A stretch of 64,000 nt of DNA from a bacterium (GTDB lineage: Bacteria > Bacillota > Bacilli > Lactobacillales > Streptococcaceae): assembly GCA_905221195.1 (NCBI GenBank), contig CAJNCF010000009.1:1-64000 (forward strand), written 5' to 3'. Every line of letters begins with the position of its first letter. Positions within the stretch are counted from its first letter, which is position 1. Shown piece after piece: positions 47,651 through 57,106 of the stretch. Under the pieces are notes generated by a model. That model saw nothing but the letters and a program-made list of their open reading frames with translations. It was not told the origin of the DNA and did no database searches. The translations under genes were made by a program, and so were the position numbers.

Positions 47651-48103
47651 ATGGCACAACGTTACCAAAATATTATGGTCGCAATCGATGGTTCTAAAGA
47701 AGCAGACTTGGCTTTTGTCAAGGGAGTTCATTCTGCTCTACGAAACGACGCTAAACTTACCATCGCACATGTCATTGACACACGCGCACTCCAAAGCGTA
47801 TCCACCTTTGATGCTGAAGTTTACGAAGAACTCCAAGTCGACGCTGAAAGTCTGATGAAAGAGTACGAAAAACGTGCTAAAGATGCTGGTGTGACAGATG
47901 TTCACATCGTCATTGAAATGGGAAATCCAAAGACCATCTTGGCACGTACTATTCCTGATGCTGAGGAAGTGGACCTCATCCTTGTTGGCGCAACTGGTCT
48001 CAACGCCTTTGAACGCCTCTTGGTCGGCTCTTCATCTGAATACATCCTCCGCCATGCTAAGGTCGATTTGCTAGTTGTGAGAGAACAAGAAAAAACCTTA
48101 TAA
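47651..48103 (+). CDS. Universal stress protein family (UspA fold)
   Basis: 150 residues. An alpha/beta nucleotide-binding fold with the ATP motif GATGLNAFERLLVGSSS (G-x2-G-x9-G-S) near residue 112 and the starting strand NIMVAIDGSKEADLAF. The ATP-binding type is predicted. Its physiological role is unknown. Single gene with promoter and terminator. Confidence 0.92.
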   Translation: MAQRYQNIMVAIDGSKEADLAFVKGVHSALRNDAKLTIAHVIDTRALQSVSTFDAEVYEELQVDAESLMKEYEKRAKDAGVTDVHIVIEMGNPKTILARTIPDAEEVDLILVGATGLNAFERLLVGSSSEYILRHAKVDLLVVREQEKTL

Positions 48104-48113
48104 ATACGAAGAA

Positions 48114-48137
48114 AAGGAGCTCAGCGCTCCTTTTTGT
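48114..48137 (+). terminator. Terminator of the universal stress protein gene
   Basis: AGGAGC, loop TCAGC, GCTCCT, then TTTTTGTTT. It lies at the convergent junction with the HAD-MazG gene. Confidence 0.88.
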
Positions 48138-49526
48138 TTACTGTTTATTTCTCTCTTTATGGCGTTCATAAGCCTTGAGCTGGCGCTGCAGTTCCTTTTT
48201 AATAGCAGGTTCTGGAGCATATTTTTCTTCCCAATCATCTGGTTTTAAGATTTTATGGGTCACTGGATCAAAATGAGCCTTGCCATCTGGGAAAATTTTC
48301 CCCATATTGGCCTGATGGACGATATCAAAAATACGTTCTGGATCCACCCCCATCAAGACAAAACTACCATAGGTAAAGTAAAGCGTGTCAATCAAGGCAT
48401 CCACCTGCCCTACCAAATCTTGCTGGGCAGGCGTCTTCTTGGCCACCTTATCTGCTGCCTTATCAAGGGCCTGATGAAGTTGCGATAGAGCTTGAGCAAA
48501 ATCCTCTTCCGAAGGACTGGCAGCTCGAACAAACTCCACCAATTCTTCCATCTTAAAGCCAGCCCTATGGGTTGCACCTTCTAAATCCCAAGCTTGAGGT
48601 TCTTCTTGGGTCCGTTCATCCATCATGTGGTGGAAGGTCTTGACCTTATTGAAATGATAGTCACGACTGACAAAGACTTTTTCTGAAGCCAGAACACCAA
48701 AATGTTCCAGAGCCTTGTGGATTCCGTCTTGCTGATTGCTAGTGGTAATGTGTTTGGCGACTTCCTTAACACTGCTACTACCATTTCCCATAGCGACCGA
48801 CATACCGACACCAGCCAGCATTTCTAGGTCGTTATCCGAGTCACCAAAAGCCATGACTTGGTTAAGGTCAAAACCATATTCTTTCCCAACTCGGCGAATA
48901 CCTTCCAATTTAGAATTTCCTTGATTGATGACATCCGCAGCAAAAGGATTGCTGCGTGTCAATTTCAAGTCTTCAAAATCAGCTGCCGCCTTCTCAGATT
49001 CTTCTGGCGTCATCAGCATCAAAACTTGGTAGATAGGCTGATTCATCAGGTGAAGTAGGTCTTCTTCCTTTTGAGGAACAACCTTGCTGACCATACGATT
49101 AAAGGAATGACTTACTGTCCGAGTTAAAACAGAGGGAACGAAGCGACTGATTCGTTGGGAAAAGGAACCCAGACCAAAAGACATGATTTTAGAACCCAGC
49201 ATGGCATCCTTGGTCCCTAGAGCAATCTCCTTGCCCTCTTTTTTAGCATAGTTAATTAGATGGCGCAAATGTAACTTGGAAATAGGGCTCGTGAACAAGA
49301 CTCTGTCTTTAGTAAAGATATACTGGCCATTGTAGGTTACCGCAAAGTCCAGATCCAAATCGTCCATCAATTCCTTAACAAAAAAAGGTCCTCGTCCTGT
49401 CGCTACGCCAACCAGCACCCCTTGTTCTTTGACAATCTTAATCGCGTCCTTAGTGGATTTCAAAACACTCTTGCGATCGTTAACCAAGGTTCCATCGATA
49501 TCAAAAAAAACAGCTTTGACTTCCAT
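48138..49526 (-). CDS. HAD phosphatase fused to a MazG-like pyrophosphohydrolase domain
   Basis: 462 residues in two parts. Residues 1-270 are a Cof-type HAD phosphatase (FFDIDGTLVNDR, ATGRGPFF, FGDSDNDLEML). Residues 300-440 look like an all-alpha NTP pyrophosphohydrolase: HRAGFKMEELVEFVRAA (E-x2-E), then VDALIDTLYFTYGSFVLMGVDPERIFDIVHQANMGK (E/D-x2-D helix). Together they could hydrolyse a nucleotide and then its monophosphate, which is inference. Start at 49526 chosen as the family N-terminus; TGG-TATAAT lies at 49559-49567. Confidence 0.82.
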   Translation of the reverse strand: MEVKAVFFDIDGTLVNDRKSVLKSTKDAIKIVKEQGVLVGVATGRGPFFVKELMDDLDLDFAVTYNGQYIFTKDRVLFTSPISKLHLRHLINYAKKEGKEIALGTKDAMLGSKIMSFGLGSFSQRISRFVPSVLTRTVSHSFNRMVSKVVPQKEEDLLHLMNQPIYQVLMLMTPEESEKAAADFEDLKLTRSNPFAADVINQGNSKLEGIRRVGKEYGFDLNQVMAFGDSDNDLEMLAGVGMSVAMGNGSSSVKEVAKHITTSNQQDGIHKALEHFGVLASEKVFVSRDYHFNKVKTFHHMMDERTQEEPQAWDLEGATHRAGFKMEELVEFVRAASPSEEDFAQALSQLHQALDKAADKVAKKTPAQQDLVGQVDALIDTLYFTYGSFVLMGVDPERIFDIVHQANMGKIFPDGKAHFDPVTHKILKPDDWEEKYAPEPAIKKELQRQLKAYERHKERNKQ

Positions 49527-49591
49527 CCTATCCCAATCTCCCCTTTTGTGATACAATGATTATACCACATTTCAGAAAGAGTGAGTAAATC

Positions 49592-50554
49592 ATGCCTAAG
49601 AAAATCCTTGTTTTACATACGGGTGGGACTATTTCCATGCAGGCCGATGCTTCTGGCGCTGTTGTGACTAGTTCAGATAATCCCATGAACCATGTGTCCA
49701 ATCCCCTCGAAGGAATCCAAGTCCACGCCTTAGACTTTTTTAACCTGCCAAGCCCCCATATCAAACCCAAGCATATGCTGGCTCTCTACCAAAAAATCAA
49801 AGAGGAAGCGAATAACTACGATGGGGTGGTGATCACACACGGGACTGATACTTTGGAAGAAACAGCTTATTTCCTTGATACCATGGAAGTTCCCCACATG
49901 CCCATCGTTCTAACAGGGGCCATGCGCAGCTCCAATGAACTCGGTAGTGACGGGGTTTATAATTACCTAAGTGCTTTACGGGTGGCTAGCGATGACAAGG
50001 CTGCTGACAAAGGAGTTTTGGTCGTTATGAACGATGAAATCCACGCTGCCAAGTATGTTACCAAAACACATACGACCAACGTCGGCACCTTCCAGACTCC
50101 TACCCACGGCCCCCTTGGTCTGATCATGAAACAGGAAATCCTCTACTTTAAAACAGCTGAACCCCGTGTTCGCTTTGACCTTGATCACATACAAGGCTTA
50201 GTCCCTATCATCTCGGCTTATGCTGGTATGACAGATGAGCTGATTGATATGCTGGATTTGGAACAATTGGACGGTTTGATTATCCAAGCCTTCGGAGCTG
50301 GTAATGTTCCCAAAGAAACAGCTCAAAAATTAGAAAGCCTTCTGCAAAAAGGAATCCCAGTCGCCCTGGTTTCACGATGTTTTAATGGTATTGCAGAACC
50401 TGTTTATGCCTACCAAGGTGGGGGCGTGCAGTTGCAAAAATCTGGTGTCTTCTTTGTTAAAGAACTCAACGCCCAAAAAGCCCGCTTAAAACTCCTCATC
50501 GCTCTCAATGCTGGACTAACAGGACAGGCTTTGAAAGACTATATGGAAGGCTAA
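49592..50554 (+). CDS. ansA: Type I L-asparaginase
   Basis: 320 residues. It deamidates asparagine to aspartate. The two threonine motifs are intact: HTGGTISM (T near residue 12) and THGTDTLEETA (T near 88). Length fits cytosolic type I enzymes and no signal peptide is seen. Divergent from the HAD-MazG gene; convergent with ccpA. Confidence 0.94.
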   Translation: MPKKILVLHTGGTISMQADASGAVVTSSDNPMNHVSNPLEGIQVHALDFFNLPSPHIKPKHMLALYQKIKEEANNYDGVVITHGTDTLEETAYFLDTMEVPHMPIVLTGAMRSSNELGSDGVYNYLSALRVASDDKAADKGVLVVMNDEIHAAKYVTKTHTTNVGTFQTPTHGPLGLIMKQEILYFKTAEPRVRFDLDHIQGLVPIISAYAGMTDELIDMLDLEQLDGLIIQAFGAGNVPKETAQKLESLLQKGIPVALVSRCFNGIAEPVYAYQGGGVQLQKSGVFFVKELNAQKARLKLLIALNAGLTGQALKDYMEG

Positions 50555-50576
50555 GTCTCTTCTCCAGAAAGCAAAA

Positions 50577-50607
50577 TCAGGAAATCTTCACGATTCCCTG
50601 GTTTTTT
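50577..50607 (+). terminator. Terminator between convergent ansA and ccpA
   Basis: CAGGAAATC (50578 onward) pairs with GATTCCCTG around TTCAC, followed by six Ts on the plus strand. Confidence 0.8.
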
Positions 50608-51618
50608 CTATTTACGTTTTCGTGTGGAACGACGTTCTGTCAAACCATGAGGTAAGAGAACTTCACGTTCTTCCAACTCTTCCTTGTGCATAATCTTCGT
50701 CAACATACGCATGCTAATAGCTCCAAGGTCATAAAGAGGTTGGGCAATAGTTGTCAAATTTGGACGGGTAAAGCGTGAGACTTGCGAATCATCACTAGTA
50801 ATGATTTCAAACTCTTCTGGTACTGACACACCCTTATCAGCAAGACCGTTCAAGACACCTGCCGCCAATTCATCACCTGTTACAACTGCTGCAGTTGCAT
50901 TTGATGAAATCAAGCGTTCTGCCAAGGCATAGCCATCTTCATAAGTATATTTAGACTCAAATACCAATCCTTCGCTATAAGAAATCCCTGCTTTTTTCAA
51001 GGCTTCCTTGTAGCCAACCAAGCGAACCTTGCCATTGATGTCATCCACTAGTGGACCGCTAACGAAAGCAATGCGCTCGTTCTCTTTAGCAAGGTAGGTC
51101 ACTGCATCAATCGTAGCTTGTTTGTAGTCAATATTGACACTTGGAAGTTGATGTTCTACATCCACTGTCCCTGCAAGAACAACTGGTGTCCGAGAGCGAG
51201 AAAACTCTGAACGAATTTTTTCAGTCAAGTGGTAACCCATAAAGATGATACCATCCACTTGCTTAGAAAACAGTGTATTGACCACCGAAACTTCCTTGTC
51301 ATCATCCTCATCACTATTGGCAAGGACGATATTGTACTTGTACATTTCAGCGATATCATCAATCCCTTTAGCAAGCGTTGAGAAGTAGCCATTGGTAATA
51401 TTTGGGATCACGACACCGACAGTGGTTGTCTTTTTACTTGCAAGACCACGCGCCACGGCATTTGGACGGTAATCCAAACGATCAATTACCTCAAGCACTT
51501 TTTTACGGGTGTTCTCTTTTACATTCTTATTGCCATTGACTACACGGCTAACCGTCGCCATTGAAACCCCTGCTTCACGGGCGACATCATAAATCGTTAC
51601 TGTATCGTCTGTATTCAT
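50608..51618 (-). CDS. ccpA: Catabolite control protein A
   Basis: 336 residues, LacI family. N-terminal helix-turn-helix (TIYDVAREAGVSMATVSRVVNG) and hinge helix, then the sugar-binding-like core that binds HPr-Ser46-P. With HPr it represses or activates sugar genes through cre sites, several of which are visible in this window (pflA, manL and its own promoter). Full length and unbroken. Confidence 0.97.
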   Translation of the reverse strand: MNTDDTVTIYDVAREAGVSMATVSRVVNGNKNVKENTRKKVLEVIDRLDYRPNAVARGLASKKTTTVGVVIPNITNGYFSTLAKGIDDIAEMYKYNIVLANSDEDDDKEVSVVNTLFSKQVDGIIFMGYHLTEKIRSEFSRSRTPVVLAGTVDVEHQLPSVNIDYKQATIDAVTYLAKENERIAFVSGPLVDDINGKVRLVGYKEALKKAGISYSEGLVFESKYTYEDGYALAERLISSNATAAVVTGDELAAGVLNGLADKGVSVPEEFEIITSDDSQVSRFTRPNLTTIAQPLYDLGAISMRMLTKIMHKEELEEREVLLPHGLTERRSTRKRK

Positions 51619-51668
51619 TCCATTTCCTTTCTATATCATACCTCACGAGACTCCAAAAAAGAGACGGT

Positions 51669-51687
51669 ATGAAAATTTCGTTTTCAT
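51669..51687 (-). promoter_or_regulatory. Second palindrome in the ccpA leader (cre-like)
   Basis: ATGAAAA, five bases, TTTTCAT on the minus strand, containing AACG; an inverted repeat 16 bases downstream of the ccpA -10 box. Confidence 0.45.
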
Positions 51688-51702
51688 GATTCTACTTATT
51701 CC

Positions 51703-51731
51703 ATTTTATCACTATTTGTAAACACTTTCAA
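51703..51731 (-). promoter_or_regulatory. Promoter of ccpA with overlapping cre
   Basis: TTGAAA (51731-51726), 17 bases, TAAAAT (51708-51703). The bases 51717-51731 read TTGAAAGTGTTTACA, one mismatch from cre and overlapping the -35, which suggests autoregulation. Confidence 0.75.
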
Positions 51732-51800
51732 GCATTTTTTGAAGATTGTTTGAAAAAAATTTCATAGAAAACTATGTTTATGAAGAAAAAATCGCCTTTT

Positions 51801-51829
51801 CTTGATTTTTAATCCTATTTGCTGTATGA
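51801..51829 (+). promoter_or_regulatory. Promoter of the DUF960 gene
   Basis: TTGATT (51801-51806), 17 bases, TATGAT (51824-51829), 26 bases before the start. Confidence 0.78.
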
Positions 51830-51855
51830 TAAGGGAAAAGAAAGGGGGCAGAGAT

Positions 51856-52173
51856 ATGGCTTTTACCAATACCCAGATGCGGTCGGCTAGTTTTGGCATT
51901 GTTACCAGCTTGCCTGATGATGTTATTGACTCTTTTTGGTATATTATTGACCACTTCTTAAAAAATGTCTTTGAATTAGAAGAAGAACTCGAGTTTCAAT
52001 TGCTCAATAACCAAGGAAAAATTACCTTCCACTTTTCAAGTCAGCACCTCCCTACAGCCATTGATTTTGACTTTAGCCATCCTTTTGACCCTCTTTATCC
52101 GCCAAGAGTACTGGTTTTAGACATGGACGGTAGAGAGACTATCCTCCTCCCAGAAGAAAATGACCTATTTTAA
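51856..52173 (+). CDS. DUF960 family protein
   Basis: 105 residues. MAFTNTQMRSASFGIVTSLPDDVIDSFWYIID at the N-terminus and FHFSSQHLPTAIDFDFSHPFDPLYPPRVLVLDMDGRETILLPEE near the end are the parts I associate with DUF960. No function is known. Start at 51856 is preceded by AAAGGGGG. The TAA stop shares its last base with the BOX element that follows. Confidence 0.8.
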   Translation: MAFTNTQMRSASFGIVTSLPDDVIDSFWYIIDHFLKNVFELEEELEFQLLNNQGKITFHFSSQHLPTAIDFDFSHPFDPLYPPRVLVLDMDGRETILLPEENDLF

Positions 52174-52323
52174 TACTCAAGGAAAATCAAAGAACAAACT
52201 AAGAAGCTAGCCGCAGGCTACTCAAAACACTGTTTTGAGGTTGCAGATAGAACTGACGAAGTCAGTAACCATACCTACGGTAAGGAGACGCTGACGTGAT
52301 TTGAAGAGATTTTCGAAGAGTAT
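52173..52323 (-). repeat. BOX element, boxA-boxB-boxC
   Basis: 151 bases in C-B-A order on the plus strand with one boxB. The boxA core reads CTACGGTAAGGAGACGCTGACG, two changes from the typing-primer sequence. Directly abuts the DUF960 stop. Confidence 0.9.
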
Positions 52324-52370
52324 AAAAACTCTAGCCTTCAGTTGCAAGTGACTGAAAACTAGAGTTTTTT
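52324..52370. terminator. Bidirectional terminator between DUF960 and folBK
   Basis: AAAAACTCTAG (52324-52334) pairs with CTAGAGTTTTTT (52359-52370), with an inner stem CTTCAG/CTGAAA. T-runs occur on both strands. Confidence 0.88.
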
Positions 52371-53183
52371 CTATTTTTTCAAAGCATCATACAAGTGACG
52401 GATAGGTTGCTTTAATGTCGGATGGATAAAATGAGGCGCAATTTCTTGTAGAGACTCAAGGACAAACAGGCGTTCTGCTATGTAAGGATGGGGCAAGATG
52501 AGGTCGTCTGTATAAATGACCTGGTCCTCTACAAAGAGCAAGTCCAAATCAATCAAACGAGGTCCCCAATGCACTTCTCTCACCCGTCCCATCTCTGACT
52601 CAATAGTCAACAAGGTTTCTAACAAGACTGGGGCAGGCAACCAGGTTTCCACCTCAACCACTTGATTTGCAAAACTATCCTGCTCTACTCCACCCCAAGG
52701 CTCCGTCGCTAAGACACTGGACTCTTTGAGAATATGGATGCCACGAGATCGCAATTTGTCAATGGCTTGCTCCAAATTCGCTTGCTTATCTCCCATGTTG
52801 CTTCCCAGGGCGATAAAGGCCCGTTGCTTGCGACGATGAATGGTCACCGAGCAAGTATCTAGTGGCAAATGAACTGGCGCCCAAGGTTTTTTGAGTTCCA
52901 GCTTGATTTCTTGGACAAGAGGATAAGCCTCAAAAGTACGTTCTACCAGTTTATAGGCCACCGTTTCAATCAGGTCTTCAGTTGTTTCCTGAAACCAAAT
53001 CGTCCACTTCTGACACAGTTCTCCGTAATGGACAGAGGCTGTTAAATCCAAATCTGTAGCCGCCTTGGTCATATCATAGGATAGGATGGCTGAAACGACA
53101 AACTTCTGCCCCAACTCTTTCTCACTAGGGAACAGACCATGGTAGGCAAAAATTTCCAAATCTTTAATCTGCAATTGATCCAT
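52371..53183 (-). CDS. sulD: Bifunctional dihydroneopterin aldolase / HPPK (SulD)
   Basis: 270 residues, a fusion. Residues 1-115 are FolB ([25 protein letters not shown]), residues 120-270 are FolK ([41 protein letters not shown]). It converts dihydroneopterin to 6-hydroxymethyl-dihydropterin pyrophosphate for folate. The fused form is characteristic of pneumococcus and relatives. Last gene of the sul operon, 158 bases after folE with a BOX in between. Confidence 0.95.
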   Translation of the reverse strand: MDQLQIKDLEIFAYHGLFPSEKELGQKFVVSAILSYDMTKAATDLDLTASVHYGELCQKWTIWFQETTEDLIETVAYKLVERTFEAYPLVQEIKLELKKPWAPVHLPLDTCSVTIHRRKQRAFIALGSNMGDKQANLEQAIDKLRSRGIHILKESSVLATEPWGGVEQDSFANQVVEVETWLPAPVLLETLLTIESEMGRVREVHWGPRLIDLDLLFVEDQVIYTDDLILPHPYIAERLFVLESLQEIAPHFIHPTLKQPIRHLYDALKK

Positions 53184-53227
53184 AACTAGTCCTTTCTAGA
53201 AAAATCCGCTTGAAGCGGATTCTTTTT

Positions 53228-53342
53228 ATACTAAATGAAAATCAAAGTGCAAACTAGGAAGCTAACCGCAGGCTGCTCAAAACACTGTTTTGAAGCTGCA
53301 GATGGAAGCTGACGTGGTTTGAATTTGATTTTCGAAGAGTAT
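53228..53342 (-). repeat. BOX element inside the folate operon
   Basis: 115 bases, boxC plus a partial boxB (GCTCAAAACACTGTTTTGAAG) and a shortened boxA (GCTGACGTGGTTTGAA). It fills the gap between folE and folBK; the last base of the BOX is also the last base of the folE stop codon. Confidence 0.85.
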
Positions 53343-53896
53343 TATAGTCCCATTAAACGATAAGCCTGATCTCGAAGGTCCTTATCTGTTTCAAATATAC
53401 CACGAGCTACTGTTGTCAAGGTGGCAGTTCCTGGCTTTCTGACACCACGCATGCTCATACACATATGTTCTGCCTCAATGACAACAAAGGCTCCCTTAGC
53501 ACCCAGATATTCCATCAAGGCATCGGCCACTTCGATATTCAAACGTTCTTGAATTTGTGGTTTCTTAGAATAAACTTCAACCGTACGGGCTAGCTTAGAC
53601 AAGCCCGCCACACGACCATCTGGAATGTAGGCAATATGCGCTCTACCATAAAATGGCAGAAAGTGGTGCTCACACATGGTATGGAAAAAGATATCCTTTT
53701 CTACTACCATGTTGTCATCAATAATCTCAAAGGATTTTGACAAATGTTCCTCCGCAGTTTGACCAAGACCTGAAAAAATCTCTTGGTACATACGGGCTAC
53801 ACGAGCAGGTGTTTCCTGCAAGCCCTCGCGGTTAGCATCCTCTCCTACAGCCTCGATAATCATTTTTACAGCTGCTTCAATCTTTTGTGTATCCAT
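53342..53896 (-). CDS. folE: GTP cyclohydrolase I
   Basis: 184 residues (SulC). First folate step, GTP to dihydroneopterin triphosphate. Zinc and catalytic residues in [22 protein letters not shown] and [14 protein letters not shown] are intact. It overlaps folC by 20 bases. Its stop codon lies at the BOX edge. Confidence 0.97.
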   Translation of the reverse strand: MDTQKIEAAVKMIIEAVGEDANREGLQETPARVARMYQEIFSGLGQTAEEHLSKSFEIIDDNMVVEKDIFFHTMCEHHFLPFYGRAHIAYIPDGRVAGLSKLARTVEVYSKKPQIQERLNIEVADALMEYLGAKGAFVVIEAEHMCMSMRGVRKPGTATLTTVARGIFETDKDLRDQAYRLMGL

Positions 53897-55199
53897 TCTC
53901 GTTCTTCCTCTCCATCAGATAGGCTCTCACTTGGCTCAAGAAATACAAGGAACCTGTGACAATCCTAACTGTTTGTTTCTCTTCTTTTTTATCTGTCAAT
54001 TTCTGCTCTAGAAAATCCTGCCAACCTTGGTAGCTGAGATTTCTAGACTTGGCTGTCTCTTTCAGCACACTTTCATCAGTAGCCCGACTATCATCAAAAT
54101 GTGTCAGAGTAAGCTCGGTATCTGACATGCCCCCCAGCAAGTCCAACATATCCTCCAAGGCCTTGGTTTTGATGCAAGTAAAGAGGATTTCCTTATGATA
54201 ACCCGCAAAACGTTCTTGTAAGGTTGCTATTAAAGCCTTGATGGCATGAGGATTGTGGGCTCCATCCAAAATCATCAAGGGGTCTCTCGACACAACTTCC
54301 AAACGTCCTGGCCATCTGGTTTCTTCCAAGGCTTGAGAAACCAAGTCATTACTCGCTAGCTCTCGACCATCTTCTTGACAAAAAGTATCAAGTAAAGCTA
54401 TGGCCATCCCTGCATTCTCTATCTGGTGCAAACCAAGCAGGCCAGTCTGGAAACGACCTTGTCTGATAGAACTGGTATAGTCAAATATTTCGCCTATTAC
54501 CACACTCTCTTGATGACAAACCTGATAATCTCTATCATATCTAATTCTCGGTGCATTTTTAGCTACTGCAATAGAATCAATCACAGCCAAAGCTTCTGGA
54601 GCGATACGACCTGTTACCAAGGGAATACCTTGTTTGATAATACCAGCTTTCTGCTCTGCTATGGCTTCCAAGGTGTCACCAAGTAGGGCTACATGGTCCA
54701 GTCCAATGGTCGTAATCCCTGTCAAAATTGGTTGGCAGACATTGGTACTATCCAAGAGTCCCCCCATACCAACTTCCATGATGGCCACATCTACTTGTTC
54801 AGAAGCAAAATAATCATAGGCTATAGCTGTAATTATCTCAAACTCAGTTGTCCCCTGTAAATTTGCAGTCGTTTCTCCCTCCAGCAAAGATCGATAGTCT
54901 GACATGAGAGCTTCTAGTCTCGCTTCTGGGATAGATTCCCCATTGATGCTAATCTGATCCGTATAATGAATGAGATAGGGCGAGCTAAACACGCCAACTC
55001 TCAGCCCTAGCTTTTCCAGCATATTTTTCAAAAAAGCAATGGTCGAACCCTTGCCATTGGTTCCTCCGATATGGATGACCTTGAGTTTGAGATGGGGATT
55101 GCCACGCAGAGCTAATAGTTCCACCATGCGTTCCAAGCCAAAATGCGGTTGGTCCGTCCGGTAGTTGGCAATCCACTGATTGTTTTGAATTTCTTTCAT
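53877..55199 (-). CDS. folC: Dihydrofolate/folylpolyglutamate synthase
   Basis: 440 residues (SulB). It adds glutamate to dihydropteroate and folates. P-loop [14 protein letters not shown] (about 44-57), [14 protein letters not shown] and the C-terminal LDGAHNPHA are present. It starts one base after folP with only a weak Shine-Dalgarno site, so translation is probably coupled to folP. Confidence 0.95.
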   Translation of the reverse strand: MKEIQNNQWIANYRTDQPHFGLERMVELLALRGNPHLKLKVIHIGGTNGKGSTIAFLKNMLEKLGLRVGVFSSPYLIHYTDQISINGESIPEARLEALMSDYRSLLEGETTANLQGTTEFEIITAIAYDYFASEQVDVAIMEVGMGGLLDSTNVCQPILTGITTIGLDHVALLGDTLEAIAEQKAGIIKQGIPLVTGRIAPEALAVIDSIAVAKNAPRIRYDRDYQVCHQESVVIGEIFDYTSSIRQGRFQTGLLGLHQIENAGMAIALLDTFCQEDGRELASNDLVSQALEETRWPGRLEVVSRDPLMILDGAHNPHAIKALIATLQERFAGYHKEILFTCIKTKALEDMLDLLGGMSDTELTLTHFDDSRATDESVLKETAKSRNLSYQGWQDFLEQKLTDKKEEKQTVRIVTGSLYFLSQVRAYLMERKNENGYTKD

Positions 55200-55200
55200 C

Positions 55201-56190
<990 letters not shown>

Positions 56191-56192
56191 CT

Positions 56193-56201
56193 ATTTTACC
56201 A
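56193..56201 (-). promoter_or_regulatory. Extended -10 of the folate operon
   Basis: TGG-TAAAAT (56201-56193, minus), 42 bases before the folP start. No convincing -35. Confidence 0.5.
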
Positions 56202-56208
56202 TAAAAAG

Positions 56209-56240
56209 AAAAAGATGGACACGATTGCATTCATCTTTTT
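56209..56240 (-). terminator. Terminator downstream of the CPBP gene
   Basis: AAAAAGATG (56209-56217) pairs with CATCTTTTT (56232-56240). A second imperfect hairpin (GGAAGCAATTT with AAATTGCCTCC) lies at about 56250-56286. Confidence 0.7.
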
Positions 56241-56346
56241 CACAGTTGAAGGAGGCAATTTCTCCCTCAAGAAAAATTGCTTCCATTTAGCAGAACCATT
56301 TCTCCCATTTTTAAAATATTGCCCTTAACTTTTAAAGTAGAGAACC

Positions 56347-57054
56347 TTAAATAGGCACGCCAAAGGTTCTACTAACAATAATCACAAGTGCAAACAAGCA
56401 AAAGACTACTCCGTTAACAATCATATGAAGTAAGATAGACATTTCTAAACGTTGGGTTTTATAGACAGTCCACGTTAAAACCGATGACATGCCACCATAG
56501 ATTAAAAGAGAAGGCAGATTTGTTGGTAGATGCAGCAAAGCAAATACAATTGCACCTATTATGTATCCCAAATTTTCATTTCCTCTAAAAATCTTTTTAG
56601 GAACAATCCCACGACACAAGATTTCCTCACAAATCGGAGCAAGCAAAGCTAGCAAGAAGAAACTGGAAATCAGAGAACTATTTTGAACCATATCGTTAAT
56701 CTGAGACTGATTACTTGTTGTCGTCTCATTTGACAGTTGCAATAAAATGGAACCAAGTATATTTGACCCGATAATGACTAGATAACTCAAACCCAATCGT
56801 GCCAAATCCTTAGCTCTAAAAAAAGAAAAATTAAAACTTGCTAATTGCGTTTTACGAGCTCCAATGATAAATAGCGCTAAAATCACAATTGAAATACCAG
56901 CAACTATCAGCCCTGACTGTAACAGTGGTACTTCATGTAAAGCTAAAATGAAAGTAACTGCTAAAGGAACCTGATATAAAATTGTCGCCAGCAAAAAAAT
57001 TAACAGCCAACCTGCACGATTCAACAATTCTTTCCACATACTTTGCTCTTCCAT
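56347..57054 (-). CDS. CPBP-family intramembrane glutamic protease (CAAX/Abi)
   Basis: 235 residues, about seven membrane helices. The CPBP motifs are present: ICEEILCRG (EExxxR), FALLHLPTN (FxxxH) and LHMIVNG (HxxxN). Related proteins in lactobacilli and streptococci act in bacteriocin self-immunity or membrane protein processing. The substrate is unknown. AAAGGAG precedes the ATG. Downstream of the purine permease by 52 bases, behind its terminator. Confidence 0.88.
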   Translation of the reverse strand: MEEQSMWKELLNRAGWLLIFLLATILYQVPLAVTFILALHEVPLLQSGLIVAGISIVILALFIIGARKTQLASFNFSFFRAKDLARLGLSYLVIIGSNILGSILLQLSNETTTSNQSQINDMVQNSSLISSFFLLALLAPICEEILCRGIVPKKIFRGNENLGYIIGAIVFALLHLPTNLPSLLIYGGMSSVLTWTVYKTQRLEMSILLHMIVNGVVFCLFALVIIVSRTFGVPI

Positions 57055-57072
57055 CAGCTATCTCCTTTGTAT

Positions 57073-57095
57073 TAAAAAAGGGGGGAAATCCCCCT
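57073..57095 (-). terminator. Terminator of the purine permease gene
   Basis: Minus strand GGGGG, short AT loop, CCCCC, then TTTTTT. Confidence 0.82.
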
Positions 57096-57106
57096 GGGTC
57101 ATCCTA

